In this document: in pieces, positions 9,846-20,225 of the stretch
Layout: every line of letters begins with the position of its first letter
Numbering within the stretch: the first letter of the stretch is position 1
Assembly: GCA_963969495.1 (NCBI GenBank)
Contig: OZ018331.1
Span: 151,277,264 to 151,341,263 of the forward strand
DNA: 64,000 bases
Direction of reading: 5' to 3'
DNA from: Ceratothoa steindachneri
Lineage: Eukaryota; Arthropoda; Malacostraca; Isopoda; Cymothoidae
Position numbers and translations under genes: made by a program
Notes under the pieces: model-generated
The model's input: only the letters and a program-made list of their open reading frames with translations
The model's database searches: none
What the model was told of the DNA's origin: nothing

Positions 9846-10600
9846 TCTTTCAATAAGGTCACTCAATATTTAAATGTAAATAAAACAAGTTGTGTGTGAT
9901 ATATGCACTTAATTTATTTTAGAATTGAAACTACATTTTATGGCATTAAGTGTGGAATATGACGTCGTTCAAATGTCCGCCGCTGCTTCGCTTGGTGGAA
10001 GGTATTTGGGAGGCCCAATTTTCAATGACTTTGTTGCATAAAATCTGGCTGAATTTGCTGGATGGTGTTCGTTATGTTGACTTTGAGGACATCAACTGTT
10101 GGCGGATTATTCGCATAGACCTGCGATTTAAGGTAGCCCCAAAGAAAGTAGTCTAATGGTGTTAAATCGCATGATCTCGGTGGCCAATTGACGTCGCAGC
10201 CACGCGAGATGACCCTGCCCTGAAATCGCTGATGCAAAATGTCTATCGTGGCATGTGCAGTGTGGCACGTAGCGCCGTCCTGTTGGAACCACATGTCGTC
10301 AGTATCCATATCAGGCATATAATCCAGTTGAGGCCACAAGAAGTTGCTTATCATCGATCTGTAGGTCTCGCCGTTGGCGGTTATGGCAATCCCATCTTCG
10401 TTCTCAAAAAAAATACACACCGATGAGTCCGTTAGACGAAAATCCGCAGCAAACAGTGACTTTGTTGAGATGCAATTGGTGCTGGTGTATCTCATGTGGA
10501 TTGTTTTTGTCCCAAATCCGACAATTTTACTTGTTCACAAATCCATTCATCCAAAAATGGGCGAACACAGGTGGGGAGTAAAGCAAGAAAGATGGGCATG
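9846..10600 (-). pseudogene. Mariner-type (DD41D) transposase remnant
   Basis: The minus-strand frame 10,495-10,022 (157 codons) contains IFFENEDG, WFQQDGATCHTAHATID, VNWPPRSCDLTPLDYFLWG and KSQVYANNP, the C-terminal catalytic half of an IS630/Tc1/mariner transposase. Counting from the D of QQD to the D of LDYFLW gives 41 intervening residues (DD41D). Upstream, 10,495-10,600 still reads IVGFGT-K and other pieces of the preceding block but with stops. The N-terminal DNA-binding part and the first catalytic Asp are missing. The left end near 9,846 (GGGTCTTTCAATAAGGTCACT) may be the terminal repeat; no right terminus was seen. A ~55-bp sequence at 9,788-9,845 recurs at 10,702-10,760, flanking the remnant. 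Confidence 0.75.
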
Positions 10601-10602
10601 TT

Positions 10603-11425
10603 ATCCTTTAAAAAGAGAGAGAAAGAGAAGATAGAGAAAAAGAGTGAAAGCGAGATAGAGAAGAGAGAGAAGGAGTGAGTAGGGAAAGAGAGATGGAGTG
10701 AGAAAAAGTGCCATTGACTAAGAAAAAGAGAGAGAGAGGAGAATGGAAAAGAAGAAATAAAGCATAATAGAATAAAAGAAATAGAGGTGAGGAATAAGAA
10801 AAGAACTTAAGAAAGTAATAGATAAAGAAATAAAAAATTAAGAAGGTGTAGGGAAATAAATAGACAGATTTATAAGAGATTGATGGTTGGGGTAAAATGG
10901 TGGTCATAAATTAACTTGTCTGCACAACTTCTGTTGGCTTTTGTCTACAATTTGGAACGAGGATTAATTTGGGATTATCGTACAAAATGTTGCGCAGAGT
11001 AACGTATATAAAGAATTGGGTGGGGGAAGGGGGTAGGGAGTGAGAGAGATATAGATAATGAGAAGAGAGATGTGAATGAATAGTTAAATATATAGATATA
11101 TGAAGATGAATAAAGTAAGACCGGAAGCGGATAGAGTGAGAGAGAAAAACAGAGATGATAGATGGGGAGAGAAATGGAGCACAGATAGAGAAAGAAGAGA
11201 TAAAAGAAAAAGACAGGGAATGGAGGGAGACAGAGAGAATATAGATAGAGGGAGAGAGGAGCAGTTATCCAAAGAAGAGAAAAGGGGGAGAAGATGATAG
11301 AGAGAGAAGGACAAAGAGAAACAGACATGTGATGGATAAAGAGAGATGGGGGCACAGTTAGATACAGAAGAGAAGGGTCAGCTGAAAGAAGAGAGAGAGA
11401 GAGAGACAGATAGAGAAGGATAGAT
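10603..11425. repeat. GA-rich (polypurine) satellite
   Basis: Mostly G/A with irregular GAGA, GAAA and GATAGAG units. Phrases such as CAGTTATCCAAAGAAGAGAAA (11,263 onward) and GAGAGAGAAGGACAAAGAGAAA occur. Long open frames here are compositional artefacts. Confidence 0.85.
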
Positions 11426-11584
11426 GATGGATAAACTCTTATATATACAGGAAAGAAAGGACATGATGTGAAATACCCCAGGGTTCTTTAAAAAAATAAA
11501 TAAATAAAAATAAAATGAAAAAGACTTAGCTTTAAGTTTGCTTGATTCATAAAACCAGTAAGGCCTCTGCCGTAAGGTTGGAGT

Positions 11585-11755
11585 ATGTCCCCTTCTTTCT
11601 TTATCTGTCATGTCTTTGTTTCTCTCTGTCCTTCAGTTCTCTCTCTATCTTCTTTGGATAACTGCTCATTTCTCCCTCTATCTATGATCTCTCTGTCCTT
11701 TAGTTCTCTCTCTATCTTCTCCCCCTTTTCTCTTCTTTTGAGTACTTCACTTCGC
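11585..11755. repeat. CT-rich block, inverted copy of the GA-rich satellite
   Basis: The block contains TTCTTTGGATAACTGCTC and CTCTCTGTCCTTTAGTTCTCTC, reverse complements of phrases at 11,237-11,320. The two blocks form a long imperfect inverted repeat with arms ~170 bp and a spacer of ~270 bp. Confidence 0.7.
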
Positions 11756-11939
11756 CAATATAAGTAGTCACGAAAATTAAGGTCAATTTTTTTTTTAAAT
11801 GCAGCTGAGACACTACTAAACTAATTTCACGAATAAATTTAGAACAAAACTGAACCTAAATAGTAAATAATAAGGCCACTAGGAAAAGGAAAGAACAAAA
11901 AAAGAAAGAACCCATGGAGAAACGCTCAACACATCAACA

Positions 11940-12777
11940 ATCCATGGATCTGTGTATATCCACCAGAATAGCACAGATGGAACAAAGCCACGCATCATCA
12001 GACCAGTGAATATCCCACCAAGAAATTTGGACCCTTATCGAATATGCAGAACTTTTCTTGACAAATGACATTTTAAATTTTTTAGTTCACAAAACTAATA
12101 GATACGCATCATAGGACAAAAATGAGCTCCAAAATAAACCACACTCTCACTTCCATAAGTGGTCTCCTGTGGATGTAACTAAAATGAAAAAAAATTCTCA
12201 GTGTAGGTTTGAAAATGGCTATGATTATGATCATCAAAGATATTGAAGGCTACTGGGACACCCATGTCACAAAACCCCTGGTTTTAGTGCTATAATGAAA
12301 AGAATTCAGTCAAGGTACGTAAACTATTAGATAACCAACAAAAATATCAAACAATATTATGTACCCTCACAGACTATTTCAATTGATGAAAGTATGGTTG
12401 GTATGAAATACCAATTTTTGTACATCCAGTATATGCCCACTAAACACAATTCCCATTATGGAATAAAGAAGCTTGAACTTTGCGAGGCATCTACTGGTTG
12501 TTTTTCATACTGATCTATATTCTGGGAGAGATCTTTATGCATTCAACAAGCCAGAGGATTAGCATACACAGTAGTGGATAATATCATGAAAGAAAGTAAT
12601 CTTTTCAACAAAGGTTACCATGTAATTACAGACAATTTTTATACCAAAGTGCCATTGGTATTAGAACTACTGAAACATAAAATGTCCTTGATGGGTACAA
12701 TACAAATAAATTCTAAATTGTTCCCATTATCCCTAAAACAACAACAACAAAAAATTAAAGCTGGAGATTGTTTTTTA
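11940..12777 (+). pseudogene. piggyBac transposase relic, 5' part
   Basis: Across three plus frames the piggyBac order is visible: a FLTNDILNFLVHKTNRYA helix (~12,050), a 'KTPGF..IM.R' block (~12,270), ISIDESMVGMK with the first catalytic Asp (~12,380), YMPTKHNSHYGIKKLEL (~12,430), and TDNFYTKVPLVLELLKHK with the second catalytic Asp (~12,630). Stops and frameshifts are numerous. The frame breaks at ~12,777 where a LINE is inserted, and resumes at ~14,927. The element belongs to a different piggyBac lineage from the one at 25,200-27,770. No terminal repeats were identified. Confidence 0.75.
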
Positions 12778-13347
12778 TTTTTTTTAAGAGCTCATCTGGC
12801 AACTGCCTACGTGGGCATTAGTCGCCGTATTAAAACTGGCCTAGTTCTAGGCTACTTTAAAATAAAATTAAAGACAAAAAAAACACACCAAAAAGGGGGA
12901 AAGGAAGCAAGCTGGTGGGTCGGGGGGGGAGGTCCCCCCGGTGCAGGAGCGTGCAACCTAAAGGAAAAAAAAACAAAAACAAAAAAACAAACCCTGCTTA
13001 AATAATAGGGAGAAGGCCGGCCTCCCCCAAGAAGTCAACAAGTCCACCAGTCAATGTGCACGCACTCATCCCGAGTACAAGGGACAGGCAGTAGTGACCC
13101 CACCCATCCTGGTACCGGGACAGGCAACGTGCGCGAAGATCACCCAGACTGGGATATTCAACAAGAATGTGACAAACAGTCTGGGGGATGACGCAGTAGT
13201 CACAATAGGGCGCAGGCGAGCGCTCCATCAAATAGCGATGTGGCACACGAGTGTGTCCGATTCGGAGACGACAGAAAGCGACCTGAAGCCATCGGGGCAT
13301 TGGGGGATAGGTCCATGGGAACAGTCGCAGCACAATGGCACGCAACT

Positions 13348-14265
13348 TTAAGTTCCCTTCGACCGTCTCCCATCTTCTTTGCCAAGCAGTCTGAAGAGCT
13401 GCCCGTATTCCTGCCATGTAGTCGGTGTGAGGAAGAGCGAAACGCTGGTCCGGTCACAGAGTCCTCGCGCGCGCTCATTCCCCGCAATTCCTACATGTCC
13501 AGAAACCCAGCAGAAGATAATCTCGACATCTGCCCGGCTCGCCAAAACCGTGGCGTCACGGATATCGCGAACCAGGGCATGAGGAGATTCCAATGCCCCG
13601 AGAGCACTCAGAGCGCATTGTGAGTCGCTATAGACCACAATCCAGTCTCCGAACCGGGCACGTCGCGTAATCTCCCGTACCGAGTGGTGTATTGCCACCA
13701 GCTCGGCCGTGAAGTCAGACGCAGCGGCTGGTAGAGCCCCGCCGACTTCAAACAGAGGGGATACGGCGTCCAAGCCGACCCCCTCTTGGGACTTGGAGCC
13801 ATCCATATACGCTGGCACGGTTCCAGCGTGACACGACGTGTGCTCCAAAAAGGTCGAACGCAATACTCCCGGCGCAGTACAAGCTTTGGGAGCAGAGGCG
13901 TGGCGACAAATAGCCAAATGTGGTACCCTCCAGGGTGGCGTCCTGGGCAGAACCAGGGGCGCCACCGGCCCGAGAGCTATATCTAGCTCTCGGAGTTTCC
14001 TGGCCCTAAACCCAAAGGGCTTAGGGTATGACTGGCGTCTCTCGGCGGCATAGGCACCATCGAGATCAGCTGCGGATGCAGTGAGAGCTGTTGGCGACTG
14101 AGAGGGGCGCCGGGCTCGAGCGTACGGGCGAGTGATGCACTGCACGCGGCGCAGAGCGAGTGGCATCTCCCCAGCATCGACCAACAGGCTCTCAATGCGG
14201 GAAGTGCGGAAAGCACCGGTCGCAAGACGGAGGCCGGTGTGGTGGATCGAATCCACCTTTCGCAA
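13348..14265 (-). pseudogene. I-like LINE ORF2 C-terminal part with RNase H (copy 1)
   Basis: Frame of 305 codons. It starts in the RT thumb/connection (LRLATGAFRTS) and contains an RNase H domain: YMDGSKSQEGVG (first Asp), FTAELVAIHHSV (Glu), VYSDSQCALSAL (Asp) and WVSGHVGIAGNERA (His/Asn loop). RNase H places the family in the I group rather than CR1 or RTE. The following C-terminal segment (13,417-12,998, other frames) carries a C-x2-C...H-x4-C zinc-like motif (CDYC...CHILVEYPS with the last Cys lost). Frameshifted, so non-functional. Confidence 0.85.
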
Positions 14266-14379
14266 TAAACGCTCGGCTGCTGATGCATAAAACTCGCATC
14301 TGTAGTCGAGCTTTGAACGAACAAAGGATCAATAAAAAAAGTAGGGCAGTAGCCCTATCAGCGCCCCAAGCGCTGAAAG

Positions 14380-14925
14380 TCACGGAACGGAGAATATCCA
14401 TGGCGCGGGTACAGAGACGCTAAGGCTGCGAATATGACCCTCCCATGTGAGGCGTCGGTCGAATACAAGACCAAGGAAACGGTGCGACTCAACCACATCC
14501 AGGTGCACCCCATTAAGAAACAAATCTGGGTCGGGGTGGAGCCATGGATGGCGGCAGAAGCGCACCACCTTAGTCTTGGCCAAAGAAAACTGAAACCTGT
14601 GCGCTTCGGCATAGCGAGAGACGCGGCTCAATGCCTGTTGGAGTCGACGCTCCAGAGTTGGCATCTGGGCCGCGCCAAAAGAGATTGAAAGGTCATCCAT
14701 GTAGAGCGTAGCGAGAACATCTTTCGGCAGCACCGAGGTGATGCCGTTGATGCTCAGGGCAAAGAGTGTGACACTGAGGACACTTCCCTGCGGGACACCC
14801 TCTTCCTGCTCCTTTGGGCCGGAGAGGGCTCCCCCCACCCGTACGCGGAATCGACGATCTCGCAAAAATTCAGATATATACATTGGGAGGCGTCCCCTCG
14901 CCCCCATCGTGTGGAGAGTCTCCAT
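14380..14925 (-). pseudogene. I-like LINE reverse transcriptase, C-terminal half (copy 1)
   Basis: This 181-codon frame opens at METLHTMGARG, an internal Met at the truncation point. RT motifs: EEGVPQGSVLSVTLFALSI (block 4) and LYMDDLSISF (catalytic YMDD), then FSLAKTKVVRF and ESHRFLGLVFD (thumb entry). The frame is lost near 14,390 by a frameshift; the next segment continues from 14,324/14,265. The DD pair is intact here, whereas the full-length copy has LVDD. Confidence 0.85.
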
Positions 14926-14926
14926 G

Positions 14927-15045
14927 GAGTCATTTATGTATCATCAAGGGCAAATTCTTGCGGTTGGGTTCAATGATAAAAAGTCAGTCTTTTTATTGAC
15001 AATGTTTGCCCATGCAGAAGATGGGCAAATTATATTTTAAAGGTT
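14927..15045 (+). pseudogene. piggyBac relic, continuation after LINE insertion
   Basis: It reads FMYHQGQILAVGFNDKK then SVFLLTMFAHAED, the piggyBac stretch '..G.ilalkW.DKk.V.mLst.h' that should follow the KAGDCFL end at 12,777. This shows the LINE split one transposase gene. The region with the third catalytic Asp (GGVD-type) is not seen downstream, so the 3' part is lost. Confidence 0.7.
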
Positions 15046-15399
15046 TGAAAATATAATCAACGCTTTCTAGAAAATAGAAGCACTTTCAAATTAAAAAATA
15101 ATTTTATCAGTCAACAAAAATTAATTTGGGAAACACAGAAGATTTCCAATCATAAATCTAAATATGTAGATAGATGGTTATTAATAATTTTTCAATTAAA
15201 ATGATAATACTATTTGAGTTATAAAGAAGGATTTAAATATTTTATTTTAATTTTTTCCCTAATGAGGTAGCAAGGATAAATTGATTGAGGGGGATTTCAA
15301 AGCAATTCCGCTCAGCGCTTTAAGGGCTAAGTGTTACCAACCCAAATAAAAAATTGCTAGTAACTAAAAACTGGCTAAAAAAATTTGTAAAAGTCCCCT
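15046..15399. other. AT-rich, no gene seen
   Basis: No recognisable coding sequence, terminal repeat or RNA gene. Confidence 0.5.
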
Positions 15400-15640
15400 A
15401 ATCCTCATTCATGAAACTAGCAGAGAATCCAAGAGTGCCAAGTAGTGTCATAAGCCTTGAGCAAAGGCCTCACAGAGAGTACTTATTTACCATCTTCTCC
15501 AACAACTTACTAAAACAGCTGGTGAGGGCTATCAGCCTATAATGGGGAGAAGACAAGCTGTCTCTATCTAGTTTCAGAAATGGTAGAACCAACAACATTC
15601 TCCATGCAGAGGATAGAAACCTTAGATCCAAATCAAGTTA
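15400..15640 (-). pseudogene. Old LINE RT fragment
   Basis: The minus strand reads PLYRLIALTSCFSKLLEKMV, an RT block ('YRPIaLTSvlsKllEkmv...RL') that aligns with FRPISLTSCVCKLMEKLV of the full I-like copy. Flanking codons are too mutated to follow for more than ~60 residues. It is probably an older member of the I-like group. Confidence 0.65.
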
Positions 15641-15842
15641 AAAATATCTAGTAGGAGTGATTTGGTATGGGGGATCGAGATGCCCACGAAAGTTCAATCA
15701 TATATTGTCTAGATCTTGGGATGTGGGAGCACACCAAGAAAGTGCTGAATGAATCTTTGCGATAGTTAACAGAGAGTTATAGGGCTTCTGTCCTCTCAGA
15801 GTTAGCCAAAAAAAAAAACAGGTTTTATTGACTTTTTTTTTC

Positions 15843-16375
15843 AAATCTCAGGTTTTTTCAAAAAACAAACACTGCAAGCATTAGAATAACAGAAAAAGAA
15901 TAGCTATCTCTATTTTTAAAATATTAATAATTAATTAGTTTAATAATTATATTAAGGTAAGAACAGATCACAGTAACAGATCACTGATAGAGAATTTTGG
16001 GTACCATGCTAGCCATAACTGTAGGAGAGATGAATTATGAGTCAGTATCAGAGAAATAATCTTAATTTGATACATATTTGTTGAAATTATAAACATAAAT
16101 ATGCATTTTAAATAAAATAATGATAAGTAGCATTCATTTCTTGAATAAAAAAAAGCCTAATTTTGAAAAAAAAAACAAACCCACATTTTATTTTGGGTTT
16201 TTTCAAAGAACAAATGCTACAAGCATTAGTAGAATAGCATAGGAAAAGAATAGCTATCTCTATTTTTATAATAATTATTAATTCATTTAATAATTATATT
16301 ATAGTAAGAACAGATCACTGATCGAGAATTATGGGTACCCATGATAGCCATAACCTGTAGAAGAAGAGATGAATT
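15843..16375 (+). repeat. Local tandem duplication (~190 bp units, ~348 bp apart)
   Basis: Sequence at 15,843-16,034 (TTTTTTCAAA..AACAAA..CTGCAAGCATTAG ... AACAGATCACTGAT ... GATGAATTA) recurs at 16,190-16,375 with substitutions and small indels. The second copy lacks the internal extra CAGTAACAGATCA. Confidence 0.75.
16045..16145 (+). repeat. ~95-bp repeat, copy 1 of 2
   Basis: The string starting around AATCTTAATTTGATACATAT and running to AAGTAGCATTCATTTCTTGAA is found again at 19,036-19,130, almost identical. The two copies bracket the gene-family pseudogene at 17,030-18,600, so the intervening 3 kb may have been duplicated or inserted as a unit. Confidence 0.8.
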
Positions 16376-16554
16376 ACACTAGCCAACAAATTTTAACTTT
16401 GTCTCTGCTACTTGAGTAAATGTTGCTGTAACTAACTAATTTGGGTGCGTTGATTCCAAATCTGTACTCAGATTTGTCCTAGCATGTAAAGTTCTTGAGT
16501 TATGCAACTAAGCTATATGGCTCACTTTATCACCTTGGATCAATTAATGATATA

Positions 16555-16871
16555 CAGTAAACCCTCGATATAATGAACCTCAATATAACAAATTTGGGAT
16601 ATAATGAACCAAATTGCCTGGCCGAATTCCATCAGGTTTAACAGGCAAGCGTTACAACCAGCCTGAGTGAGTATTGGTGTATCGCATGTCTCCTACAATG
16701 CAAGGTTCGTATCAATACTATGTTTTGTAGTCCACTTAACTTTATTAGTAATTACCTACGTATCATATATCCATAACAAACTTGGTTCATTGTTTCCATT
16801 GATTTTAACGCCCATCGGGTTTAATGAATAACCGCCCACCCAATATAATTTGTTATATCAAGGGTTTACTG
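16555..16871. mobile_element. pogo/Tigger-like MITE, 317 bp
   Basis: It starts CAGTAAACCCTCGATATAA and ends TTATATCAAGGGTTTACTG, ~20-bp inverted termini with few mismatches, flanked on both sides by TA (16,553-16,554 and 16,872-16,873), the target duplication of Tc1/mariner/pogo elements. The interior repeats ATATAATGAAC-type motifs and has no coding capacity, so it is non-autonomous. Confidence 0.85.
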
Positions 16872-17029
16872 TAATTATTACGAGTTTGAGAAGAATGAGA
16901 GGTTTCTAGGAAAAGGTTTGGAATTGGGGCACCCTATTTGGCATTATGTCTGTCCTTTTGCAGAACCAGACAAGATATGTATTACATATATTAATTGGGT
17001 AGTACTTACCTAACTATAAATTTCTTCAA

Positions 17030-18600
17030 AAATGTTTGAGACTCTTGCTCTTGTACGTGGATATAGGATACTCCCGTTGTAGGAACCAGCAGTAGTCACC
17101 CATCATGTTTTCGTTGAAGCGGCCTTGATACCTGCTTTCCATCATTGCGATATCTCAGTGGAACCTTTCCCCATGTTCATCACTAATATCTCCCATATTA
17201 AATGGAAAGAAATCTAGATGCAAATGCATCGTTGATAGGCCTTTAGCATGTTGTTCTTCATAGTTTTCAGCAGCCCTATGATTACCAAGGAAGTTCTGCA
17301 CTACATGGACAAATGAATCCCATGCTGCCAACTCAAGTGGAGTTAATTTATTTCTGAACTCCCTGTCACATATCAATTCTCTGATCTCCAGCCCTATAAA
17401 AATGTCAGCTTTAAGTTTAGCATCAGTTTTCTTTGCACCAAATTTCTCTTTGAGATACTGGAATCCATCAGAATCATGGGCCATTGGTTTAACAAAATTT
17501 GTGATAAGGCCAAGTTTGATATGAAGTGGTTGAAGGTAGATCTTCTGTAGATGTACCAAAGGCATGTGCTTCACATTGTATTGGCCAACTATGTGTTCTC
17601 CTCTTTTGGGTCACCTTATGACAATATAATGATTCCTGTCATCACGGCTGTTCCGAAAGCATAAGAAGCACATATTCTTTGTATATCCTAGCTGCAGTCC
17701 AAGAAGTAAAGAAATTACCTTTAGATCACTAAAGATATTCCACTTATGATGCGAGTAATGAACACCTTCCAAAATAAATTTCATTGAGTCATATGTCTCT
17801 ATCATCCCAACAATAAGTGTGACAGGAATTGAAGGTTTTTTGTTACCATTGTGTAGCAACACAGCTTTGAGGCTAGCAGTGCTTGCATCAATGAATAGTC
17901 TCCATTCATCAGGTAAATGCTCATTTCTTAGCTGATTCATGAGTCCATTAACATCAGTACTGAAACAAGCACCATCTTCTTCTTTATAGAAGGCAGCTAA
18001 GGCCTCATGGCATTTACGGAAAGTAGATATTTTTGCACTATCCTCTAGAAGATTCCATTGCTCTAGTCTGGAGCCCTACATTTCTGCATTCTCCTTTGAC
18101 AATGACAAATCACTCACCAAATCATTCAATCTTTCTTGATTTATCAAATGAATCTTCTTTTCCTTAGAATCATCCTCATTGTTATCCTCCTCTTCAGGCG
18201 ATGAATCATCTTCTTTAACTGCACTAGCTGATGGAGGAACTGGGATTGGCATCTCCATATTATTGGGAACTGGTTTTATAGCTAACTTACAATCTGGATA
18301 TACAATTTTCGACTTGTTCTTATTTGAGAATCCTACAATATTTGTCATACAAAAGTAGCAATCAAAAACATGATTTGTTGGCTCATGCCACACTATTGGT
18401 ACAGCAAAAGGCATACCCTTCTGTTTGCCATTTAACCACTTGTGAGCCCCGTATAACACACAGTACAAGATTTGTGAGGTGCCCAAGGCTTGTCTTGGTC
18501 ACCAACTTTACAACCAAAGTAATAATTGTATGCAGTTTTCACTCTTTTAGCTATTTTTTCCGCTTGTTGCTTGGAGTATATCTTTCACAGATATAACAAA
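17030..18600 (-). pseudogene. Broken copy of a dispersed arthropod uncharacterised gene family
   Basis: Read on minus, the pieces run in one order: YFGCKVGDQDKPWAPHKSC (~18,520), MPFAVPIVWHEPTNHVFDCYF (CxxC-type start, ~18,410), KIVYPDCK, an acidic stretch (EEEDNNEDDS), DEWRLFIDASTASLKAVLL (~17,900), LKVISLLLGLQLGYTKNMC (~17,720), LQPLHIKLGLITNFVKPM (~17,540), AWDSFVHVVQNFLGNH, and HLDFFPFNMGDISDEHGERF (~17,200), then YQGRFNENMMGDYCW. The block order is one I recall from expanded, intronless, uncharacterised arthropod protein families. Four lesions are visible: a frameshift near 18,460 and in-frame stops at ~18,077, 17,612 and 17,156. From 18,420 down, the same frame serves throughout, so the copy is recent. 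Function is unknown and I do not assign one. Confidence 0.7.
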
Positions 18601-19035
18601 AGTTGTCTGGGCTATTTATACATCCTCACTGATTCATTTTTTCAACTTAAGTTTGTATATATCCTATTATATACTTTTGTACAATCTTATTTCATTTATA
18701 AATTAATTGAGAGATAAATCTGAAAGAAAAATGCAATTAATCACTGTATGTAAATACCATTTCAACACCACTACTATAATGGTTAAATTTGACGTGATAA
18801 ATCATGAGTGTAACGCAAGAACCAAACACACACAACACATCCTCTCACTATGTTAGCCAAAGCAACACTGCCCATATGTATAACTAAAGAGTATGTGTGT
18901 AACTCAGGAACCTTACATGCTAGACCAATTCTGATTACAGATTCGGAATCAGCATACTCGATTTAGTATATTAGTATGAATCATAAACTAATACGCAAGT
19001 AGCAAAATCATTGTTGACTAGTGTTATGAGTGTTA
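18601..19035. other. AT-rich, no gene seen
   Basis: No coding similarity recognised. A short phrase (ATGCTAGACC.ATTCTGATTAC) is related in reverse orientation to the region at 16,440-16,500. Confidence 0.4.
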
Positions 19036-19130
19036 TGAAATAATCTTAATTTGATACATATTTGTTGAAATTATAAACATAAATATGCATTTTGAATAAA
19101 ATAATGATAAGTAGCATTAATTTCTTGAAA
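19036..19130 (+). repeat. ~95-bp repeat, copy 2 of 2
   Basis: Near-identical to 16,045-16,145; both are followed by A-rich runs and 'ACAAACCC'. Confidence 0.8.
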
Positions 19131-19289
19131 AAACAAAACAAACCCCGGTTTTTTTAAATTTCAGTTGAAAAAGCCCCTCAAAACCTGGGTTCTTTAATTT
19201 GCCACCCTGTGTCCACTTCACCCTTAAGTCTCGGCATGATACTTCTAAACTCTGCTGAGTAATGCTCAATGCTGACATCGGCAAAAAAG

Positions 19290-20225
19290 GAGAACAATAT
19301 ATGGGTGACACTGGTGGGGTCTCCTGATTTTGTTAATCCTGTTCCAGACCGGAGCTGAAGAGGTAGGTAGTGGAAGACGCATATGCCCTCCAGGAATCAA
19401 TGCATGCTTGATAAGGTTTGCTGGCAAATAGGTCTAGTTCGACTTCTGTCAATACAGTTTGAAGGAGTTGAGTTCTGAATGAATGGTGCACAAGCCTTTT
19501 TATAGGCCTCCACCACACAAGTGCAATCAGAGTTCCACCATGAGCGATGTCATGCCTCGGCAGGACAGAGTACAAGGAATTTCAGAATCCACGGCCTCAA
19601 GCACTAAACAGAAAAAGTAATGTATAGCTGCATCAATATCTCCAATTTGTTTATGAGTGAAGGATACCTTGTAGAACTTTGACCAGTTGGCCCTTCAATA
19701 TTTCATCTGGGGGAATATGAAGGGGATAGGCAAAGGGTCACATGTTTCAAGACAATAGGAAAGTGGTCAATGCCAGGCAGGTCATCTAAAAGAGAGAATT
19801 TGATATCAGGGACACAGAGCCAATAGATAGACCGACACAAGTGAAAGAATCAGTTTGAATGCAGTAGAATGTAGCATAACTGGAATTGAGAATGCTAAAA
19901 GGATTAGTGGATATGAGATTCAAAGAGACAGCCTTGACAGTTCTCACTCTAGCACCCCATACAGGTTGTCTGATATTAAAGTCACCTAAAACTAGAAACA
20001 GATGGAAGCTAAGATAAAAGATCTAAAACTGAGCCATTGAGGGGAGCTGATCTGGAGTGAAACACCACCAAGGGATGGTAGGGAGTTAAAAATGGTAAAA
20101 TGATCAAACTTGGGTAAAGGATGGTTCCCAAGTTTGGTTTCCTGCAAGCAAATAACAGAGAATTCTTCCCATTTGAGAAAAATCCCCTGACAGTTCCATT
20201 GAAGAATTGCTGCCATAACATTCAG
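19290..20225 (-). pseudogene. Old I-like LINE endonuclease region
   Basis: On minus: ILQWNCQGIFLKWEEFSVIC then LQETKLGNHPLP (~20,200-20,110; E of the APE endonuclease), GDFNIRQPVWG-like (~19,985), STNPFSILNSSY, and GIDHFPIVL replacing the SDHFP catalytic His block (~19,775). A later segment, WWRPIKRLVHHSF (~19,510), corresponds to the 'PWW..ec..a...k' region between endonuclease and RT. Frames shift often. Layout matches the endonuclease of the 33.5-32.8 kb copy but is clearly older. Confidence 0.75.

Larger units (their letters stand above)
12778..14926 (-). mobile_element. I-like LINE, 5'-truncated copy 1
   Basis: The minus-strand copy shares nearly all of its sequence with 29,627-31,763 of the full-length element, including the 3' end (AGAGCTCATCTGGCAACTGCC on plus, after a T-run that is the poly-A side). 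Homology to the full copy stops at 14,926, the 5' truncation point. It sits inside the piggyBac frame. Contents in element order: RT C-terminal half, RNase H, Cys/His C-terminal motif, 3' UTR with a G/C-rich block near 12,925. A candidate short target duplication (TTTAT) is too weak to assert. Confidence 0.88.

Noticed and set aside
10603..11755. Arg/Glu-rich and Ser/Leu-rich ORFs
   Set aside because: Translations of GA/CT-rich satellite in both strands with no conserved motif.
13094..14423. Plus-strand ORFs opposite RNase H and RT
   Set aside because: Antisense shadows of the I-like LINE ORF2, equally present opposite the second copy.
12761..14940. Clear target duplication for I-like copy 1
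   Set aside because: Only a T-rich 5-bp match can be proposed, which could be chance next to the poly-T run.
16553..16873. Small RNA gene in the AT-rich palindromic stretch
   Set aside because: The inverted termini with TA duplications identify a pogo/Tigger-like MITE; no tRNA-like arms or internal promoter boxes were seen.
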